From the NCBI GenBank assembly GCA_947624855.1, contig CANQMC010000046.1:1-8821 (forward strand): a stretch of DNA of 8,821 nt, written 5' to 3'. The DNA comes from an uncultured Bacilli bacterium (GTDB taxonomy: Bacteria; Bacillota_I; Bacilli_A; RF39; UBA660). Shown here one piece after another: positions 6,151 through 8,821 of the stretch (positions are counted from its first letter, which is position 1; every line of letters starts with the position of its first letter). The notes under the pieces were generated by a model. That model was given only the letters and a program-made list of their open reading frames with translations. It was not told where the DNA came from and made no database searches. The translations under genes and the position numbers were made by a program.

Positions 6151-6891
6151 TTAACTTCTAGCTGCTCCATCAACACTTAATATTTCGCCTGTAACATAAC
6201 TAGCCATATCACTCGCTAAATATAAAAAGGCATTAGCAATATCTTCTGGTTTTCCAATTCGACCTAATGGTATTGTTTTAATAAGAGGTTCAATCATTTC
6301 TTTAGGTAAACTTTTAACCATATCTGTCTCAATAATACCAGGTGCTACTGCATTAACTCTAATTCCTAAAGGAGCAAGTTCTCTTGCTAATGATTTAGTC
6401 ATCCCATTAACTGCAAATTTAGAAGCAGGATACATTACTCCAGATGGTTGACCATGTAAACTAACCATTGAACTAGTATTAATAATTGTTCCTTTAGTTT
6501 CTTTTAAATAAGGCAAAGCTTCTTTAGAACAAACAAATATACCTTTAATATTTAAATCACTAATATTATCATATTCTTCTTCCGTATATTTTTCTAAAGG
6601 AGTTGATGAAGAAATACCTGCATTATTAATTAATATATCAATTTTCCCAAATTGTTCTTTTACTTTTTTAAATACTTCTCTTACTTCTTCAAATTTATGA
6701 AGTTCTGGAGCATAACCAACGACTTCATAATTAGCATTAATTTTTTTAATTTCCTCTACAGCGTCTTTTACTCCTTCTTCACCTTTTCCTAAAACAGCTA
6801 CTTTAGCTCCATTTTCTAAAAATTTTAAAGCAGTAGCAAATCCAATACCTCTAGATGCTCCTGTAATTATAGCAACTTTATCTTGTAACAT
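6151..6891 (-). CDS. FabG-like short-chain dehydrogenase/reductase (SDR)
   Basis: This is a complete 246-residue classical SDR, an NAD(P)-dependent oxidoreductase of the 3-oxoacyl-ACP reductase/alcohol dehydrogenase type. It has TGASRGIG (residues 10-17) for the cofactor, NNAG (89-92), and the catalytic set Asn114, Ser141, Tyr154 and Lys158 in YPASK. RVNAVAPGIIETDM and a C-terminal SYVTGEILSVDGA complete the fold. The usual Asp-Val adenine contact after strand 4 is replaced by Ala-Pro-Glu (61-63), a variation I recall from Clostridial relatives. The ATG at 6891 is preceded by AAGGAAGG. A 55-bp gap separates it from the thiolation gene upstream and may hold a weak promoter. Downstream, about 460 bp with a structured RNA separates it from the acyl carrier protein, so the two are neighbours but probably separate transcripts. 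It could be a beta-ketoacyl reductase for that carrier, or an unrelated hydroxy-compound dehydrogenase. Confidence 0.88.
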   Translation of the reverse strand: MLQDKVAIITGASRGIGFATALKFLENGAKVAVLGKGEEGVKDAVEEIKKINANYEVVGYAPELHKFEEVREVFKKVKEQFGKIDILINNAGISSSTPLEKYTEEEYDNISDLNIKGIFVCSKEALPYLKETKGTIINTSSMVSLHGQPSGVMYPASKFAVNGMTKSLARELAPLGIRVNAVAPGIIETDMVKSLPKEMIEPLIKTIPLGRIGKPEDIANAFLYLASDMASYVTGEILSVDGAARS

Positions 6892-6915
6892 TTATATCAT
6901 TCCTTCCTTATTTTA

Positions 6916-6944
6916 ATTTTAAAATATTTTTAATTCTTATGCAA
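6916..6944 (-). promoter_or_regulatory. possible weak promoter of the SDR gene
   Basis: On the minus strand TTGCAT (6944-6939) and TAAAAT (6921-6916) are separated by 17 bp, just after the stop of the tRNA thiolation gene. The -35 matches consensus at three of six positions and the -10 at five of six. In DNA this AT-rich the match could be chance, and read-through from the upstream genes is equally possible because no terminator is visible in the gap. Confidence 0.3.
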
Positions 6945-6946
6945 CA

Positions 6947-7765
6947 TTATTTATAATAATCTTCTAAAAAACTTTGATATTTACCATTTTTTTTAGTTCC
7001 TAAAACACAATTTAAATTAATATTATCTAAAGCTTTAAATATATTATAATCAATATCTTTATTAACTTTTCTTAAATTATTAATTAATTTTTTAATTTCT
7101 TCTCTTTTACTATTAACAATATCTAAATTTTCAGTAAACCGACAAGCACAATTAAGAAAATTAAGTTCATTAGCCTTAGCCCAAGAAATTATCGAACTTT
7201 CTTTAACCAAATAAAGAGGTCTTATTAATTCTAAACCTTCAAAATTATCACTATAGAGTTTAGGCATCATTGTTTTAATTTCCGAACCATAAAACATAGA
7301 TAAAAGTGTAGTTTCAATTACATCATCAAAATGATGACCTAAAACTATTTTATTAAAACCTAATTCTTTTGCTTTATTGTATAAATGTCCTCTTCGCATT
7401 CTTGCACACATATAACAAGGACTTTTAGTATCCATATTATTAACCGCCGCAAATATATCACTTTTAAATATTTCAATTGGCACTTTTAAAATATTTGCAT
7501 TATTTTTAATTAACTCTAAATTCTTTTCACTATAACCAGGATCCATTACTACATAACAAACTTCAAAATTAATCTTACCATGTCTTTTTAATTCTTGAAT
7601 ACATTTAGCAAGCAAAAAAGAATCCTTTCCCCCACTTATACAAACCATTAATTTATCATTTTCTTTAATTAATTCATAATCATTAATAGCTTTAATAAAT
7701 TTACTCCAAATTTCTTTTCGATATCTTTTAATAATACTTCTTTCTATTTCTTGATATTTTTCCAT
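6947..7765 (-). CDS. TtcA-family tRNA 2-thiocytidine biosynthesis protein (PP-loop ATPase)
   Basis: This 272-residue protein belongs to the TtcA/TilS class of ATP-pyrophosphatases. TtcA adenylates cytidine-32 of certain tRNAs and swaps its oxygen for sulfur using a [4Fe-4S] cluster. The PP-loop SGGKDS is at residues 44-49. CYMCARMRRG supplies Cys117 and Cys120, LGHHFDD follows at 142-148, and NCACRF supplies Cys206 and Cys208. A CxxC pair plus a later Cys is the cluster-binding pattern of TtcA; here the later motif is C-A-C rather than the C-x-x-C of the E. coli protein. It is shorter than E. coli TtcA (about 311). The ATG at 7765 is preceded by GAGGG at 5-bp spacing, overlapping the end of the nuclease gene 8 bp upstream, so the two form one operon. 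The C-terminal 60 residues are Lys/Asn-rich and show no motif. The exact modified nucleotide is inferred from the family. Confidence 0.88.
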   Translation of the reverse strand: MEKYQEIERSIIKRYRKEIWSKFIKAINDYELIKENDKLMVCISGGKDSFLLAKCIQELKRHGKINFEVCYVVMDPGYSEKNLELIKNNANILKVPIEIFKSDIFAAVNNMDTKSPCYMCARMRRGHLYNKAKELGFNKIVLGHHFDDVIETTLLSMFYGSEIKTMMPKLYSDNFEGLELIRPLYLVKESSIISWAKANELNFLNCACRFTENLDIVNSKREEIKKLINNLRKVNKDIDYNIFKALDNINLNCVLGTKKNGKYQSFLEDYYK

Positions 7766-7773
7766 TTAAACCC

Positions 7774-8487
7774 TCATTTAATTAAACTACTTTCCCCTGT
7801 TTTATAATCAATATTTATTCCATCTTGAATATTATAAATATAAACATTAAAACTAATACCTTTACCATTATCTTCAACTGATTTAGCTTCCATTTGAATA
7901 CCAGACGCTACTAAATCTTGATCTTTAAATATAGGAGTTACTCGATATAAAACATGATTATTAGTTTCTTTAATATAATCGGCAACTTTATTTTCATATT
8001 CTAACATTCCCACTGTATTAGTTTGTCTTGTACAAGTTATTAAATTTTTTTCATTAGCATTTTCCCCTGTTAATTGATATCCAATTAAATGACAACGATT
8101 ATATAAATATTTACCATCAACAATATCATATTTAACAGTATGCCATCCTGATGGTTTAACCATACCAATTGAACCCCTTGGTTCTGTTGGCATTAATTCT
8201 TTACTTATATTAGCATAAGCTACTCCACATCTTCCTAAATAATCTAAATTACTATATTTTTCAAATGATTTAGTTGTCATATCTTTATCACTAAAATTAG
8301 GAACATTATTATTAATAATTACACTACTTTTACCATTATATTCAGGTATATCATCTAAACTATAGCTATAACTACTTTGAATAAATTCTTTAATATCATT
8401 TTCATAATAACTAACTCCAATTAAAATAATTAATAAAATTAAAATATAAACAGGCATTAAACCCCGCATTTTCTTTCTCTTTGCCAT
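7774..8487 (-). CDS. membrane-anchored DNA/RNA non-specific endonuclease
   Basis: This 237-residue protein is a beta-beta-alpha-metal nuclease of the DNA/RNA non-specific endonuclease class (NucA/EndA relatives). A basic MAKRKK start and one hydrophobic helix (residues about 9-28) predict an N-terminal anchor or uncleaved signal, placing the nuclease domain outside the membrane. The core motif reads NRCHLIGYQLTGENANEKNL, with His133 as the likely general base and Asn143/Asn148 as metal-site candidates. HVLYRVTPIF and a C-terminal INIDYKTGESSL match Firmicutes relatives. The classical motif is DRGH; Asn and Cys here recur in the Firmicutes branch as I remember it. The ATG at 8487 has AGGAAGT 6 bp upstream and a TATAAT box close by. 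It ends with TGA, which supports the standard genetic code. It heads a two-gene unit with the TtcA-like gene. Likely roles are nutrient scavenging from extracellular nucleic acid or DNA processing. Confidence 0.9.
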   Translation of the reverse strand: MAKRKKMRGLMPVYILILLIILIGVSYYENDIKEFIQSSYSYSLDDIPEYNGKSSVIINNNVPNFSDKDMTTKSFEKYSNLDYLGRCGVAYANISKELMPTEPRGSIGMVKPSGWHTVKYDIVDGKYLYNRCHLIGYQLTGENANEKNLITCTRQTNTVGMLEYENKVADYIKETNNHVLYRVTPIFKDQDLVASGIQMEAKSVEDNGKGISFNVYIYNIQDGINIDYKTGESSLIK

Positions 8488-8507
8488 AAAATTACTTCCT
8501 TTAACTA

Positions 8508-8516
8508 ATTATATCA
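8508..8516 (-). promoter_or_regulatory. extended -10 promoter of the nuclease-thiolation operon
   Basis: On the minus strand TGATATAAT gives a perfect TATAAT with an extended -10 TG, 20 bp before the nuclease ATG. The -35 region has no good hexamer. The predicted start near 8501 leaves a leader of about 14 nt that begins at the ribosome site. The remaining DNA from 8517 to 8619 holds nothing I can identify. Confidence 0.55.
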
Positions 8517-8619
8517 CTTAACTATCAAAAAAACTAGTAATAATTTAACCTTAAAAAGAACAACAATAATTAAAAATTATTCTATTCTTGGCCTATAATC
8601 AAATAATTTATTTAAACAC

Positions 8620-8648
8620 TTTACAAAGTATATTTAAAGTGGTATTAT
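8620..8648 (+). promoter_or_regulatory. promoter of the right-edge small RNA
   Basis: TTTACA (8620-8625), a 17-bp spacer and TATTAT (8643-8648) form a sigma-A-type promoter, with GG and a T forming an extended -10-like TGG just before the box. The predicted start, at 8655-8656, falls on the first base of a hairpin, which supports the reading. Confidence 0.6.
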
Positions 8649-8654
8649 TAATTT

Positions 8655-8721
8655 AGCAAGGTACTTATCTAGTACTTGCCACGTGTGCAAGCACATATCC
8701 ATTGGATATAGTGCTTTTTTT
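8655..8721 (+). ncRNA. putative small RNA of two hairpins (~67 nt)
   Basis: Directly after the promoter, 8656-8664 and 8672-8679 form a hairpin (GCAAG(G)TAC with GTACTTGC, one bulged G, 7-nt loop). A short linker containing CACGTG follows, then a terminator hairpin with a T-tract. The unit spans about 67 nt, holds no reading frame with a ribosome site, and sits between two minus-strand features while pointing the other way. GCAAG occurs twice (8656-8660 and 8687-8691), and either copy can pair with CTTGC (8675-8679), so two exclusive folds are possible. I do not recognise a known family. It could be a trans-acting small RNA, or an attenuated leader of a plus-strand gene beyond the window. Confidence 0.55.
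8690..8721 (+). terminator. intrinsic terminator of the right-edge small RNA
   Basis: AGCAC plus ATATCC pair with GGATAT and GTGCT around an ATT loop, giving 11 base pairs with one bulged A at 8710. The stem runs straight into a T-tract (8715-8721). It is the clearest intrinsic terminator in the window and is oriented to the plus strand. Confidence 0.85.
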
Positions 8722-8750
8722 ATTTTACCAAAACCCCCTGATGAATTAAC

Positions 8751-8821
8751 CTAAGCTAATCCAAAGATAATTAATAAAATAATTATCATTATAAGTATAA
8801 ATATTAATATATCTTGTAACA
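8751..8821 (-). CDS. possible C-terminal tail of a membrane protein, cut by window edge
   Basis: On the minus strand one frame entering from the right edge stays open for 22 codons and ends in TAG at 8753-8751. The translated tail starts Leu-Gln-Asp and is then almost wholly Ile, Leu, Met and Phe, ending FGLA, which would form a membrane helix. In DNA this rich in ATT, ATA and TTA, a short hydrophobic open frame can occur by chance, and no ribosome site or start is inside the window. I list it as a weak candidate only. Confidence 0.25.
   Translation of the reverse strand, partial: LQDILIFILIMIIILLIIFGLA

Noticed and set aside
8655..8721. tracrRNA-like or CRISPR-linked RNA
   Set aside because: There is no repeat array, no anti-repeat and no cas gene in the window; only the hairpin-plus-terminator layout is similar.

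Overview
The window is AT-rich DNA from a low-G+C Bacillota-type bacterium. AT-rich codons dominate, Shine-Dalgarno sites are AGGAGG-like, promoters are extended -10, and the proteins look like those of anaerobic gut Firmicutes. The genetic code looks standard: the nuclease gene ends on TGA exactly where its family normally ends, and Trp is written TGG. That argues against a TGA=Trp mollicute. I cannot name a genus; an uncultured gut Bacilli or Clostridia lineage is my inference.

Layout from left to right. (1) 7-1035, plus strand: an alpha/beta-hydrolase-like DUF2974 protein, convergent with everything that follows. (2) 5685-1049, minus strand: a tight five-gene operon running acyl carrier protein, CocE/S15-type hydrolase, phosphate acyltransferase (Pta/EutD type), butyrate kinase, small four-helix membrane protein. 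Gaps are 4-21 bp, with one 14-bp overlap. An extended -10 promoter lies just upstream of the carrier-protein gene. (3) 5774-6033, minus strand: a stretch with no coding sequence but its own strong promoter, a long imperfect rod structure and a hairpin/T-tract terminator. It looks like a stand-alone structured RNA of about 225 nt, or a conditionally terminated leader. (4) 6891-6151, minus strand: a FabG-like short-chain dehydrogenase/reductase. (5) 8487-6947, minus strand: a membrane-anchored DNA/RNA non-specific endonuclease followed 8 bp later by a TtcA-family tRNA thiolation enzyme. (6) 8620-8721, plus strand: a compact promoter, two-hairpin and terminator unit that looks like a small RNA of about 67 nt. 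The last 71 bases may hold the tail of a minus-strand membrane protein.

How the genes may work together: Pta plus Buk interconvert acyl-CoA, acyl-phosphate and free short-chain acid with ATP. The serine hydrolase in the same operon could release an acid from an ester or amide. The carrier protein, and perhaps the nearby SDR, suggest that the acyl group is loaded or modified on a phosphopantetheine arm. This grouping is the most interesting metabolic signal here, and the structured RNA in front of it is the most interesting non-coding signal. All functional links beyond the individual enzyme families are inference.
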